From NCBI RefSeq assembly GCF_011516945.1, contig NZ_WOTH01000002.1:1-64000 (forward strand): a DNA stretch of 64,000 nucleotides, in the 5' to 3' direction. Source of the DNA: Acetobacter estunensis. GTDB lineage: Bacteria; Pseudomonadota; Alphaproteobacteria; Acetobacterales; Acetobacteraceae. Both the position numbers and the translations under genes were made by a program. Below are positions 53,232 through 61,908 of the stretch, in pieces (the first letter of the stretch is position 1; every line of letters begins with the position of its first letter). A model generated the notes under the pieces. That model was not told the origin of the DNA. It worked only from the letters and a program-made list of their open reading frames with translations, and searched no databases.

Positions 53232-54245
53232 ATGCAGTCCGGTCTGATCGACTCCCAGGGCAGACACGTGTCCTATCTCCGCGTCTCGGTTACGGACCGA
53301 TGCGATATGCGCTGCCTTTATTGCATGGCGGAGGAGATGGAATTTCTTCCCCGCGACGATGTCCTTACATTCGCTGAGCTTGATCGCATCTGCACGGTGT
53401 TCATCCACCGGGGCGTGCGGCGTATCCGTCTGACGGGAGGTGAGCCTCTGGTCCGGCGGGGGATCGACGGGTTTGTGCGGGAACTTGGGCGCTGGACAAC
53501 AGGCAGCGCTCCGGCAAAGCTGGATGAACTCACTCTCACTACCAATGGTACGCAGCTTCCGGTGCATGCCACCGCATTGAGAGCGGCGGGTGTGCGCCGC
53601 ATCAATGTGAGCATGGATTCACTCGATCCGGCGCGCTTCGCCAGCATTACGCGAAGAGGCACGCTGGAAAGAACGATAGCGGGCATCCATGCTGCGCGTG
53701 AAGCGGGGCTGGAAGTGCGCGTGAACACGGTGGTCATGCGCGGTGTGAACGACGATGAACTGGACCGCCTCATCGCATGGTGTGGGGAAGTCGGTGCAGA
53801 TCTGTGTCTCATCGAGACCATGCCCATGGGCGAGACGGGAGATGATCGCACCGAACATTATCTTCCGTTGGGAGAGGTTCGCCGCGATCTTGCCCAGAAG
53901 TGGCATCTTGTTCCGCTGACGGATCGGAGTGCGGGACCTGCGCGTTATATGCGGGTGGAAGAAACCGGTCGTCGTCTGGGGTTTATAACCCCGCTAAGTC
54001 ACGACTTCTGTGCGACCTGCAATCGGGTAAGGGTGTCCTGCACCGGACAGCTTTACACATGCCTCGGGTCCGATGGCGCGGTCGATCTTCGTCGGATCCT
54101 GCGAGAAGGCGGGACGGACGACGATCTGCTGACGGCCATCAATCTTGCGCTTGCTTTCAAGCCGGCCCGTCATGATTTTTTCATTCCCCAAGAGGGGCAG
54201 GATGTGCGCGGGCCCACCCGTTTGATGAATGTGACGGGAGGCTGA
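53232..54245 (+). CDS. moaA: GTP 3',8-cyclase (molybdenum cofactor synthesis)
   Basis: A 337-residue radical SAM enzyme that starts molybdenum cofactor synthesis, rearranging GTP. The N-terminal 4Fe-4S cluster is bound by C24, C28 and C31 in RCDMRCLYCMAEE. Further SAM-contact motifs are RLTGGEPLVRRG and NVSMDSLDP. The C-terminal second cluster uses the cysteines of FCATCNRVRVSCTGQLYTC, and the protein ends in GG as MoaA proteins do. Start ATG 53232. No other moa genes are adjacent, so the rest of the pathway is elsewhere. Many acetic acid bacteria carry molybdenum-dependent oxidoreductases that need this cofactor. Confidence 0.96.
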   Translation: MQSGLIDSQGRHVSYLRVSVTDRCDMRCLYCMAEEMEFLPRDDVLTFAELDRICTVFIHRGVRRIRLTGGEPLVRRGIDGFVRELGRWTTGSAPAKLDELTLTTNGTQLPVHATALRAAGVRRINVSMDSLDPARFASITRRGTLERTIAGIHAAREAGLEVRVNTVVMRGVNDDELDRLIAWCGEVGADLCLIETMPMGETGDDRTEHYLPLGEVRRDLAQKWHLVPLTDRSAGPARYMRVEETGRRLGFITPLSHDFCATCNRVRVSCTGQLYTCLGSDGAVDLRRILREGGTDDDLLTAINLALAFKPARHDFFIPQEGQDVRGPTRLMNVTGG

Positions 54246-54384
54246 TCCGGCATGTGTCGGTCATGCGGTTGACGGTATCCATTCCGCCCCGGAAACTGGC
54301 GTGGAAGCACATTCGGCACTGAATGTTGGGTTTTTGGAAACGAGTCCCGTGTTGAATGATGGAGACTCGGGACAAGAGGCAGGA

Positions 54385-55170
54385 ATGAACGGGAACACCA
54401 AAGTTACGCCAGTCATCCGCGATATCGTCGAGCGGTCGCTGGAGGAAATCGAAGACTCGCTTGAGGCACGGATCGTGTTGGCCTTTGAGTCAGGGGCGCG
54501 GGGCGCTGGCACGCCTTCACAGGACAGCCCGTGGCGCATTCATTTCGTGTTCGTTCATTCGCTCGACTGGTATCTGCGCCTCACTCCCGGCGCGGACAGC
54601 GTCGATCTGCCAGTATCGGATGATTTTACGCTCACGGGTTGGGATATCGGGCGTCTTGTTCGCGCCATGAAAAATGAAAATCCCGGTGCAACAGCGTGGT
54701 TGCGTAGCGCCATTGCGTGGCGCGCGGACGAGGATCTTCTTTCCCGTCTCGAAGCCTTGCAGCGTCGGAGCTGGCAGCCGGGGCAGGAGTTCCGACGCCA
54801 ACTGGATGAAGGTGTGAGTACCGTCAAGGGATGGCCGTTTGGTCACACCATTCTTCTGGATCAGTATTTTACCGCCCTGCGCGCGACCCTGTCCGCCCGT
54901 TGGATTGCTGATGGACGTGGCCCACTGCCAGGGGATTTCCAGGAACTCTGTTACGATATGGATGCCGACTTACACGAAGAGATTATGAAGCTTGTGCAAA
55001 AGAAGGCTGAGAGTCCGTTGAGCATTCCATTGCCGCCTTCGCGTCATTCCGAGGTGTTCATGGAGGCCGAGCAGAAACGGTTGAAAGATCTGGTGTTGCC
55101 ATCTGGTGTTGCAACATCCGCAAAACCATTCGACCGGCTGTTTGCCGATACGGTTCGTCGCTTCGGCTGA
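54385..55170 (+). CDS. RlaP/YcgL-like nucleotidyltransferase-fold protein, catalytic motif degenerate
   Basis: A 261-residue protein resembling the YcgL/RlaP family of predicted nucleotidyltransferases (polymerase-beta fold). The family mid-region is recognisable: FVFVHSLDWYLRLTPG, then SDDFTLTGWDIGRLVRAMKN and NPGATAWLRSAIAWRADEDL. But where active members have GSR...DSDYDVR, this protein has FESGARGAGTPSQDSPWRIH (about residues 34-53), so the acidic metal-binding pair is lost. It is likely catalytically inactive, or has a new binding role. ATG 54385 with a GAGG/AGGA site is chosen; an upstream in-frame start at 54301 exists. The AtzG-like gene begins 28 bp later on the same strand. Confidence 0.7.
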   Translation: MNGNTKVTPVIRDIVERSLEEIEDSLEARIVLAFESGARGAGTPSQDSPWRIHFVFVHSLDWYLRLTPGADSVDLPVSDDFTLTGWDIGRLVRAMKNENPGATAWLRSAIAWRADEDLLSRLEALQRRSWQPGQEFRRQLDEGVSTVKGWPFGHTILLDQYFTALRATLSARWIADGRGPLPGDFQELCYDMDADLHEEIMKLVQKKAESPLSIPLPPSRHSEVFMEAEQKRLKDLVLPSGVATSAKPFDRLFADTVRRFG

Positions 55171-55198
55171 TAGGATTGCGGATAGGAAGGACAATAAG

Positions 55199-55387
55199 AT
55201 GAGCGAGACCGAACAGGACCAGATCACCGAAGTGCGGCTTCTCGCCCGTCAGGTCAATCTTCCGATTCCCGTGGCCTGTCTACCGGGTGTTCAGGCCAAT
55301 CTGGCCTTTTTGAGAACGCATGTGGATCTGGTGGAGAGTGTATCTCTTCCCGATGATTGCACGCCCGCTTATGTGTTTACGCCATGA
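55199..55387 (+). CDS. AtzG-like small subunit (DUF4089)
   Basis: A 62-residue protein (MSETEQDQITEVRLLARQVN onward, then GVQANLAFLRTHVDLVESVS). It matches the small helical AtzG/GatC-like partner that forms a complex with the AtzE amidase in the cyanuric acid pathway, where the pair hydrolyses 1-carboxybiuret. The same architecture exists for other substrates. Its stop overlaps the amidase ATG (ATGA), so the two are produced together, as expected for a heteromer. Other cyanurate genes (atzD, atzF/H) are not nearby. Confidence 0.85.
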   Translation: MSETEQDQITEVRLLARQVNLPIPVACLPGVQANLAFLRTHVDLVESVSLPDDCTPAYVFTP

Positions 55388-56742
55388 TGGGCGGGGGGCT
55401 TACGGCGACAGCCAATCGTGTGCGGTTCGGCATCCAGTCAGCACATGAGATCGTTGAAACAGCGCTGCATGAACTGGAAACGCGCGATCATGCGTGGCAT
55501 TGCACGACGCGGCTGTTATCCGAGCGTGCCCTTCGCATGGCGGACACGGTGGATGCCCGCATCAAGGATGGCGATCAGGTGGGACCGCTTGCGGGCGTGC
55601 CATTCGGGGTAAAGGCTCTCTTCGATCTGGAGGGGATTACGACCACGGCGGGTTCCGTTGTGCTGAAGGGAAATCCCCCGGCCCGTCGGGACGCCGCAGT
55701 TATCCAGCGTCTGATCGCGGCCGGGGCCATTCCCGTTGCCACACTCAACATGGATGAGTTCGCATACGGATTCGTGACGGAAAACGCGCATTACGGCACA
55801 ACGCTCAATCCTCATGACCCAACCCGGCTTGCGGGTGGATCTTCCGGTGGTTCGGCGGCGGTCGTGGCAACCGGGATTCTGCCTTTTGCACTTGGTTCTG
55901 ACACCAATGGCTCGATCCGTGTGCCAGCGGCTCTGTGCGGCGTGTGGGGTCTTCGCCCGACACAGGGCGTATTGCCGCTGGAAGGCGTGTATCCTTTTGC
56001 CTCTAGCCTTGACACCGTAGGGCCGCTGGCTGCGCGCGCGGAGGACCTCCGCTGTGTATTCGAGGCGATGAGTGGAACCCCCGTCGCCGATATCGACGAT
56101 GTCATGTCCTTTCGCGTCGCGCGTCTGGGAGGATGGTTCGCCCATGATTTGCCGCCTGCGTTGCTGGAAGGGCTCGACAGGATCATGGCTTTTTTCGGCA
56201 GTTCCCACGAGATCGAGCTGTCCGGGGTGGAGCGGGCCCGTTCAGCGGCATTCGTCATTTCTGCATCCGAAGGCGGTAATCTTCATCTCCCGCGACTGCG
56301 TAAATGTCCGATGGATTATGATCCCGCGACCCGTGATCGCCTGATGGCGGGAGCGCTTCTACCCGCAGCAGCGTTCATTCAGGCCCAGCGATTACGCAAT
56401 GCTTTTCGCAACTGTTTGCGTGAGCTTTTCAAAACAACGGATATTCTCATCGCTCCGACTGTTGCGGGTGTTGCTCCACGTATCAACGCCTCCACCATTC
56501 TTGTGGATGGCAAATCTGTTCCGGCTCGCGCCAATCTGGGCATTCTGACCCAGCCTCTCAGTCTTGGAGGGATGCCGGTTCTGGCGGCTCCGCTGGCGCC
56601 TCATCCCAATGACGCAGAACCCAGACTTCCGGTGGGCGTGCAGCTTATTGCCGCTCCCGGCCGGGAAGATGTGCTTTTCGCGGCAGCACGTGCACTCGAA
56701 CAGGCTGGTATTTTGGGCTATCTCACGCTTGCGACAAGCTGA
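55384..56742 (+). CDS. AtzE-like amidase (amidase signature family)
   Basis: A 452-residue amidase-signature hydrolase. The Ser-cisSer-Lys triad is visible: Lys77 in GVPFGVKALF, Ser153/154 in GGSSGGSAA, and the nucleophile Ser177 in GSDTNGSIRVPAA. It resembles AtzE, which with AtzG hydrolyses 1-carboxybiuret to allophanate-type products, but other amides are possible. It lies directly downstream of and overlaps the AtzG-like gene, giving an AtzG-AtzE pair. No allophanate hydrolase or uptake genes are adjacent. ATG 55384 is the start. Confidence 0.88.
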   Translation: MMGGGLTATANRVRFGIQSAHEIVETALHELETRDHAWHCTTRLLSERALRMADTVDARIKDGDQVGPLAGVPFGVKALFDLEGITTTAGSVVLKGNPPARRDAAVIQRLIAAGAIPVATLNMDEFAYGFVTENAHYGTTLNPHDPTRLAGGSSGGSAAVVATGILPFALGSDTNGSIRVPAALCGVWGLRPTQGVLPLEGVYPFASSLDTVGPLAARAEDLRCVFEAMSGTPVADIDDVMSFRVARLGGWFAHDLPPALLEGLDRIMAFFGSSHEIELSGVERARSAAFVISASEGGNLHLPRLRKCPMDYDPATRDRLMAGALLPAAAFIQAQRLRNAFRNCLRELFKTTDILIAPTVAGVAPRINASTILVDGKSVPARANLGILTQPLSLGGMPVLAAPLAPHPNDAEPRLPVGVQLIAAPGREDVLFAAARALEQAGILGYLTLATS

Positions 56743-56863
56743 TTTCGGATTTTTGTCGTTCTGTTTCTAAGCGCAGGAATTAGATGCTCGGCATGTCATG
56801 ACGAATCAGTCAGCGTTGAGGTGGTCTCCTTGCCGCTTCTGATTGAGGAAAGAAGGGCGCCCA

Positions 56864-57574
56864 ATGCTCTGGCATGAGGGAGACGAAAGAGATTCGACAG
56901 CCGATCTAAAGCTCGGTTGCTCTTTGTCGGCCGTTGCTGGCAGCATCAATGTCGCAGGTTTTCTGGCAGTAGGATTTTATTCTGCCAACATGACGGGGAA
57001 TGTCTCGATCATTGCTTCTGCGCTTGAGCAGGGAAAGATAGAAGACGTTCTCTTGGTTGCGGCTCTCATTGGCACGTTTGTCTTAGGAGCTTTTCTGGCC
57101 ACTGTACTGATGAATGCCGGTCGCCGCCGTGAGCTGCGTTCCATCCATGCGTGGAGCATCATGCTGGAAGCCGGCTTACTTGCGGCTTTGGGTGTTTTCG
57201 TCATCATCCATCCTCAAGAAAATACTCAACCGGTCATGGTTTATGGGTTCAGCTTTCTTATGGGGTTGCAGAATGCGACGGTCACCCGAATATCCAATGC
57301 ACGTGTTCGGACCACCCATGTGACGGGTCTTCTGACGGATATCGGCACGGAACTGGCCGACTGGCTTGGCGGACGCTTTGTTCCTCTCGATTCCAAGGAG
57401 CGGCGAGACAGTCGGGAAAAGCTCAGACTTCACGCTGCCATCGTGTTGTCTTTCGTGATTGGCGGTACAATAGGCGCTGTTTTCTATACGCGCTGGCACG
57501 GCTATTTTCTGGTGTTCGTCGCGTTGTTTCTTGCTGCCTTGGTCATTGTTGGAGCGGATCGCCAAAACAGCTGA
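56864..57574 (+). CDS. YoaK-family membrane protein (DUF1275)
   Basis: A 236-residue protein with about six hydrophobic segments. It has the DUF1275 signatures AVAGSINVAGFLAVGFYSAN followed by MTGNVS near residues 29-54, GLQNATVTRISNARVRTTHV near 134-153, and TGLLTDIGTELADWL. Function unknown; predicted to be an inner-membrane transporter or scaffold. ATG 56864 is preceded by an AAGGG site. It is convergent with the DUF4112 gene, with 18 bp between the stops. Confidence 0.88.
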   Translation: MLWHEGDERDSTADLKLGCSLSAVAGSINVAGFLAVGFYSANMTGNVSIIASALEQGKIEDVLLVAALIGTFVLGAFLATVLMNAGRRRELRSIHAWSIMLEAGLLAALGVFVIIHPQENTQPVMVYGFSFLMGLQNATVTRISNARVRTTHVTGLLTDIGTELADWLGGRFVPLDSKERRDSREKLRLHAAIVLSFVIGGTIGAVFYTRWHGYFLVFVALFLAALVIVGADRQNS

Positions 57575-57592
57575 ATTCCTTGCTCGGTTCGT

Positions 57593-57979
57593 TTAATTCG
57601 GACGTATGCCGAAGTAACATTCCAGAAGTTCCACGTTCCGAAGATTGGCCTTGAAAGCGACATCGACGACGTCTCCCACAACTGGCACAAAATCCAGTCC
57701 AGCTTCCACGATGATGTTGAGAAGCATTTTTCCAAGAACACGTGTCGGCACTTGCAGTTGCCGCGCCTCCCATACAAAGAAAAGGGAGATCGCTGTCATG
57801 ACCAGTGTGCCGCCCACTGGCAGTAGCCCTATAATGGCGTCCGCCCCAAATCGCCACCGCGTGCCCGGGATTTTCAACGCCGCATCAAGCAGCCATGCCA
57901 GCTTCCGCAGACGTGCCACACGTTGCAGTGTGTCCGTTCCGAGAGGAGGAAGAATGTCGCCGTGAAAAGCGGTGCTCAT
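57593..57979 (-). CDS. DUF4112 membrane protein
   Basis: A 128-residue protein with one or two membrane segments and the DUF4112 motifs WLLDAALKIPGTRWRFGADA, IIGLLPVGGTLVMTAISLFF and GLDFVPVVGDVVDVAFKANL. The family is of unknown function and small, with paired Gly/Asp-rich turns. ATG 57979 (MSTAFHG) has AAGGA at a sensible distance; ATG 57985 lies too close to it. It is divergent from the marC gene (157 bp between starts). Confidence 0.85.
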   Translation of the reverse strand: MSTAFHGDILPPLGTDTLQRVARLRKLAWLLDAALKIPGTRWRFGADAIIGLLPVGGTLVMTAISLFFVWEARQLQVPTRVLGKMLLNIIVEAGLDFVPVVGDVVDVAFKANLRNVELLECYFGIRPN

Positions 57980-58136
57980 GTTCATTCCTTAAACATGGGA
58001 GGCCTGTATTTTCTGCACAAGAAGCTTGATGCGGAATCGATTCAAGTCTGTTATGGGGACGCGGCTTAGGCCATTACGCCTACGTTCATCATTATTCCAT
58101 AAGCTGGTCGAACCAGGATCGGGATCCCATCGGACA

Positions 58137-58844
58137 ATGTATCTCCCTGCTTCGGTCACGGTCGCTCGCGACAGTTTCCTTCTGGCCTATCCGGCCTTTT
58201 TCTCCATCATCAATCCGCTGGGCGCTGCAATCATCTTTCTGCAGGCGGCGGGGGACCATACCGCAAAAGAACGCGCTGATCTGGCGCGTCTGGTGGGGAT
58301 CTACACTTTCAGCATTCTGATGGTATCCATCTGGGCAGGTAGCCTGCTGCTTGGCTTTTTCGGTATTACCATCAATGCCCTTCGTCTGGCAGGCGGCCTG
58401 TTTGTGGCGCGTGGCGGCTGGGTGATGCTGCAAAGCCCCGAAGACACCGAGCACAAACGGCAAAGCCAGATCATGCAGGATGACGGCACGCCGGTCTCTT
58501 CACCCAACTGGCGCGATATTGCATTTTTCCCGCTCACCATGCCTTTTACGGTGGGGCCGGGCACCATGTCGGTTGCGATCGCTCTGAGTTCGGGGGATAA
58601 TGGTCGAAATTCGCTCGCATATGGCGTGGGTATTTCGATTGCAGCAGCAGCTTCGGCCGTGACGGTCTGGGTGGCCTATGCTTATGCGGAGCGTCTCACA
58701 TCCATGCTCGGTGTGACCGGCACACGTATTCTGAGCCGTCTGGCGGCCCTGATTCTGATGGCGATCGGGGTGCAGATCATGGCTGGTGGAGTGATCGGTT
58801 TCATGCAGGAGGCCATACGTTCGAGTGGCCTGGCTGCGCATTAG
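58137..58844 (+). CDS. MarC-family membrane protein
   Basis: A 235-residue inner-membrane protein with about six helices. It has the MarC-type start LLAYPAFFSIINPLGAAIIF near residues 15-34, AGGLFVARGGWVMLQ in the middle, and PLTMPFTVGPGTMSVAIALS near 128-147. MarC/NAAT proteins were once tied to multidrug resistance, but their function is unresolved; some related archaeal members transport amino acids. ATG 58137 is chosen, with a weak ribosome site. It overlaps the UDG-family gene by 4 bp in convergent orientation. Confidence 0.88.
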   Translation: MYLPASVTVARDSFLLAYPAFFSIINPLGAAIIFLQAAGDHTAKERADLARLVGIYTFSILMVSIWAGSLLLGFFGITINALRLAGGLFVARGGWVMLQSPEDTEHKRQSQIMQDDGTPVSSPNWRDIAFFPLTMPFTVGPGTMSVAIALSSGDNGRNSLAYGVGISIAAAASAVTVWVAYAYAERLTSMLGVTGTRILSRLAALILMAIGVQIMAGGVIGFMQEAIRSSGLAAH

Positions 58845-59440
58845 ACCGGCGTGACTGGTTGCTCAAGGGCGAGCCGCACTTCTTTCCTCAGGGCGGGCAG
58901 AACTTCGTCTCCGAACCACGGGTTCTTCCGCTCCCATGCCCCAGTTCGCCACGATGGATGGGGAAGAGGGAAAAATTGAGGGAGATAGTCCCGGAAATGC
59001 GCCACCCGATCCGACACACGGCCTGCACCAAGCACATAGTCCTGCGCATAAGCTCCCACGAGCAGCGTAAGGCGAATATTGGGCAACTCAGCGAGCACCT
59101 CTTCGCGCCATAAAGGTGCGCATTCACGGCGGGGCGGCCTGTCTCCACCCTGTGGTAGGCGACCGGGGTAGCAGAAGCCCATTGGAACCAGCGCGACTTT
59201 CTCCGGATCGTAAAAAGTGGAACGATCCATGTTCAGCCAACTTCGCAAGCGGTCCCCAGAAGCGTCATTGAAGGAAATGCCGGTTTCATGGACCTTTGTG
59301 CCCGGTGCCTGACTGGCGATCAGCAGTCGTGCGCGCGGCGAGACATGGAGGACGGGACGTGGTCCCAGGGGAAGATGGGCGGCGCAGGCCGTGCAGGCTT
59401 TTATCCGCTTCAAAAGAGCTGCCAGTGTTTCATCACTCAT
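58841..59440 (-). CDS. uracil-DNA glycosylase family protein
   Basis: A 199-residue protein of the uracil-DNA glycosylase superfamily. LLIASQAPGTKVHETGISFN, continuing DASGDRLRSWL, matches the GxAPG and SGxxLxxWL motifs of family 4/5-like enzymes, and PLPHPSWRTGAW provides the HPS motif of the active-site loop. The opening KACTACAAHLPLGPRPVL has cysteines as in iron-sulfur UDGs, but only two are clear (CTAC) and the other pair is not evident, so a cluster is doubtful. Many such proteins have no proven glycosylase activity. ATG 59440 is chosen; it overlaps the sirtuin gene by 8 bp on the same strand. Confidence 0.75.
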   Translation of the reverse strand: MSDETLAALLKRIKACTACAAHLPLGPRPVLHVSPRARLLIASQAPGTKVHETGISFNDASGDRLRSWLNMDRSTFYDPEKVALVPMGFCYPGRLPQGGDRPPRRECAPLWREEVLAELPNIRLTLLVGAYAQDYVLGAGRVSDRVAHFRDYLPQFFPLPHPSWRTGAWERKNPWFGDEVLPALRKEVRLALEQPVTPV

Positions 59441-60149
59441 GAACATGGCCCTCCTGTAGGAGGTTCTGGACAAAACGCGGCACGATCTGAGTGGCGGTGC
59501 CATAAGCCGCTTCATTGAAAAGCACGGCATTTCCAGAAGGAACCAGATTGAGTTCGACGGTATGAGCGTGTCCGGACGCCTGTTCCACAAAACCTGCTGC
59601 CGGATAAACGGTGGCGGAGGTGCCGATCGCTACAAAAAGATCGCAACGTGCAATGGCCGAAAGAATGCGCTCCATATGCAAGGGCATTTCGCCGAACCAG
59701 ACGACATCTGGTCGCAGAGTGGGTTGGTCACATGCCGGACAACATGTTTCCGGATGACAGTCTTTTTCCCAATGGAACGTAATGCCGCAGGTGGAGCAAC
59801 GTAGCCGCTTCAATTCGCCATGCATGTGCAGGACATTTCGGGAACCGGCACGTTCGTGTAGGTCGTCGATATTCTGCGTGACGAGCAGAAAAGCATCGTC
59901 TTCGCTGGGATGATAAGCATTTTCCAATGCAGCCAAGGCTTCATGTGCCGGGTTAGGATGGGCGGTTTGTAACTCGCGACGTCGTTGATTGTAGAAGTTA
60001 TCCACCAAAGTAGGATCGCGGGCAAAGCCTTGTGGTGTACAGACATCCTCCAGCCTGACCCGGGACCAGATGCCGCCTTCATCGCGAAAGGTTTCAAGTC
60101 CGGATTCCCGACTGATGCCCGCGCCTGTAAGGATAACGATACGCGACAT
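59433..60149 (-). CDS. cobB: NAD-dependent protein deacylase (Sir2/CobB family)
   Basis: A 238-residue sirtuin that removes acetyl or longer acyl groups from lysines using NAD. It has TGAGISRESGLETFRDEGG near residues 8-26, TQNIDDLHERAG near 90-101, with the active-site His in HMHGELKRLRC, and a zinc site with CSTC and CPAC pairs. The absence of the Tyr/Arg pair near 50-55 typical of desuccinylases cannot be judged safely. ATG 60149 shares a base with the stop of the upstream GT39-like gene (TGATG), and its end overlaps the UDG-like gene, so the three genes form one transcript. Confidence 0.93.
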   Translation of the reverse strand: MSRIVILTGAGISRESGLETFRDEGGIWSRVRLEDVCTPQGFARDPTLVDNFYNQRRRELQTAHPNPAHEALAALENAYHPSEDDAFLLVTQNIDDLHERAGSRNVLHMHGELKRLRCSTCGITFHWEKDCHPETCCPACDQPTLRPDVVWFGEMPLHMERILSAIARCDLFVAIGTSATVYPAAGFVEQASGHAHTVELNLVPSGNAVLFNEAAYGTATQIVPRFVQNLLQEGHVHE

Positions 60150-61642
60150 CAGGGGATCGACCGTGTCGAGAACTCTGTGTTGCGACTAAATATCTGCAGC
60201 GCATTTTCGGATTTTTTTGACATTTTTCGACTATAGACGATGTGATAATTCCGGTTGAGTTCTTCCATCAGAAGGGACCGTGTGCGTGTATTTTCGCCAT
60301 CGGGTCCGATTTTTTCAATGAAGATATAGCGTGGCTTCTGCATCAGTACATGCTGAATTTCTGTAACAGGATTCATCCCGGTGGCCTGCGCTTCCATTGC
60401 CTGATGGAAATGGCCGGGGAAGGGGTGTGTTGTGAGATGACACCACGGCACCCTATCGTAGGGAGCCACAGGCCCTTCGTAGACGAATACGCAGCCGGAA
60501 GGCTTTGACAAAACCTGCATGAATTCTTCCATGGTGTGTCTGTCACCATGTCGTCTCGCATAATCACCCAGCCTTTTCTCCCCCCAGATCGTTCCCATTA
60601 CGATGAGGCTGACAAGCCCGATACGCCCATTGGTCCGGTTCCATAGGGGAGCGTTGATCAGCGCCAGTGGAAGAAAGGTGGGGAGAGCATAGTGATTATA
60701 CCACCCGCCAAAGACGACAAGACCGAGGCAGGAGGATGCCGCCCAAAGTTCGAAAAAGCACACTGGTACGGAATATCGTGAAACCCTTGGTATCGTGAAA
60801 TACGTCAAGATCCCTCCCAATATTAGAGGAAGTTCAACGGCGACAATATGTTTTATATTATTGAGAACGAGTTCGGTCGGTCCTTCCGATCGAAGGAAAA
60901 TGGAATTGATATTGGCGAATACCCACTCTTGGCCATGCCCCTCCAGATAATAAAAAGCGGCCACCAAACCGGTGGGCAGAATGGCAACTCCGATCCAGAG
61001 GCTGGCGTCCAGAAGAGTGGATATCCACGATCTAGCTATTCTGCGGTCATACCAAAGAAGAAAACAGCCGAGATAAATGCCTTCAAAAACAACAGTATAT
61101 TTTATCTGCAACGCCAGTCCAAAGAGCGCCATGGCTTCAAGCCCGGTGCGACGGATATGTGCAGGACCGGCCGGTTGGAGAAGAACCTGAAACACGACCC
61201 GTGCCATGGCAGTGGCAACGAGCAGGTTATAAAAGACCGGGGATTGTCCGCCTTCTCCGCCAGAAAGTTCGAGCCAGCAGATATAAAGAAGCGCCGCAGC
61301 GATAGCTCCCCCAAGAGGGGCAATCGTTCGGGCCATTTTCATGATGAGAAAAGAAGTGCGCCAGACGCTCAACAGTGCCGCGATTTGATAAACCCAGATG
61401 CGGTAGGGGCCGAATAAATGGAAAAAAGCATAAAGAAGAAACAGGCCGACTGGTTTTCGATCCCAGATATCCACATAAGGGATATTGCCTTGCAAAATAC
61501 GTCCGCCGACAAAGAGGTAAAATTCTTCATCGACATGGACGAGAGGGTTACCAAATGTCTGAAAGCGGCATAGAATGGCGAAGGCCAGCAGAAGAAAAGC
61601 GATTTTTACTCGTGTTGTCCGGCAATCAGGATGAGGCTGCAT
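60149..61642 (-). CDS. GT39/ArnT-like membrane glycosyltransferase
   Basis: A 497-residue protein with about 10-11 hydrophobic helices and a soluble C-terminal part. The first loop has HVDEEFYLFVGGRILQGNIP and DIWDRKPVGLFLL, the pattern of GT-C fold transferases such as PMT/ArnT, in which the acidic pair is catalytic. The donor would be a polyprenyl-phosphate sugar and the acceptor a protein, lipid A or carrier-linked glycan in the periplasm. Base composition is lower in GC than the neighbours, which may reflect transfer. ATG 61642 (after GTG 61645) is the start. Its stop overlaps the sirtuin start. Confidence 0.8.
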   Translation of the reverse strand: MQPHPDCRTTRVKIAFLLLAFAILCRFQTFGNPLVHVDEEFYLFVGGRILQGNIPYVDIWDRKPVGLFLLYAFFHLFGPYRIWVYQIAALLSVWRTSFLIMKMARTIAPLGGAIAAALLYICWLELSGGEGGQSPVFYNLLVATAMARVVFQVLLQPAGPAHIRRTGLEAMALFGLALQIKYTVVFEGIYLGCFLLWYDRRIARSWISTLLDASLWIGVAILPTGLVAAFYYLEGHGQEWVFANINSIFLRSEGPTELVLNNIKHIVAVELPLILGGILTYFTIPRVSRYSVPVCFFELWAASSCLGLVVFGGWYNHYALPTFLPLALINAPLWNRTNGRIGLVSLIVMGTIWGEKRLGDYARRHGDRHTMEEFMQVLSKPSGCVFVYEGPVAPYDRVPWCHLTTHPFPGHFHQAMEAQATGMNPVTEIQHVLMQKPRYIFIEKIGPDGENTRTRSLLMEELNRNYHIVYSRKMSKKSENALQIFSRNTEFSTRSIP

Positions 61643-61850
61643 CACAATCGTCTCTTTATCCTGATAGCGGAAAAAGAACTTGCAAGCATGAGGCGCTCTT
61701 TCGGTCTATTGCAACGAATAGAGTGTATTATTGAGCAATGATGCTGTCAGATGATATTTATATGATGCCACTTTCGTGACGGAAGTCGTCTTTTTATCTC
61801 AATTTCCAACCCAACAGCGCAGATCGAAAATAGTTTCGGCGTTTCTGAAT

Positions 61851-61898
61851 AAAAAACGTAATGTTGAGGACGAATGGACATTCCATCCATCCTCAACA
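61851..61898 (-). terminator. rho-independent terminator behind cysNC
   Basis: ATGTTGAGGA (61861-61870) pairs with TCCTCAACAT (61889-61898), an inner ATGGA/TCCAT stem adds five pairs, and a three-base loop closes it. On the minus strand a T-run follows (about 61856-61851). It lies 10 bp behind the cysNC stop and so ends the sulfate-activation operon. The rest of the 61643-61908 gap shows nothing further. Confidence 0.85.
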
Positions 61899-61908
61899 TC
61901 GGTGCTTT

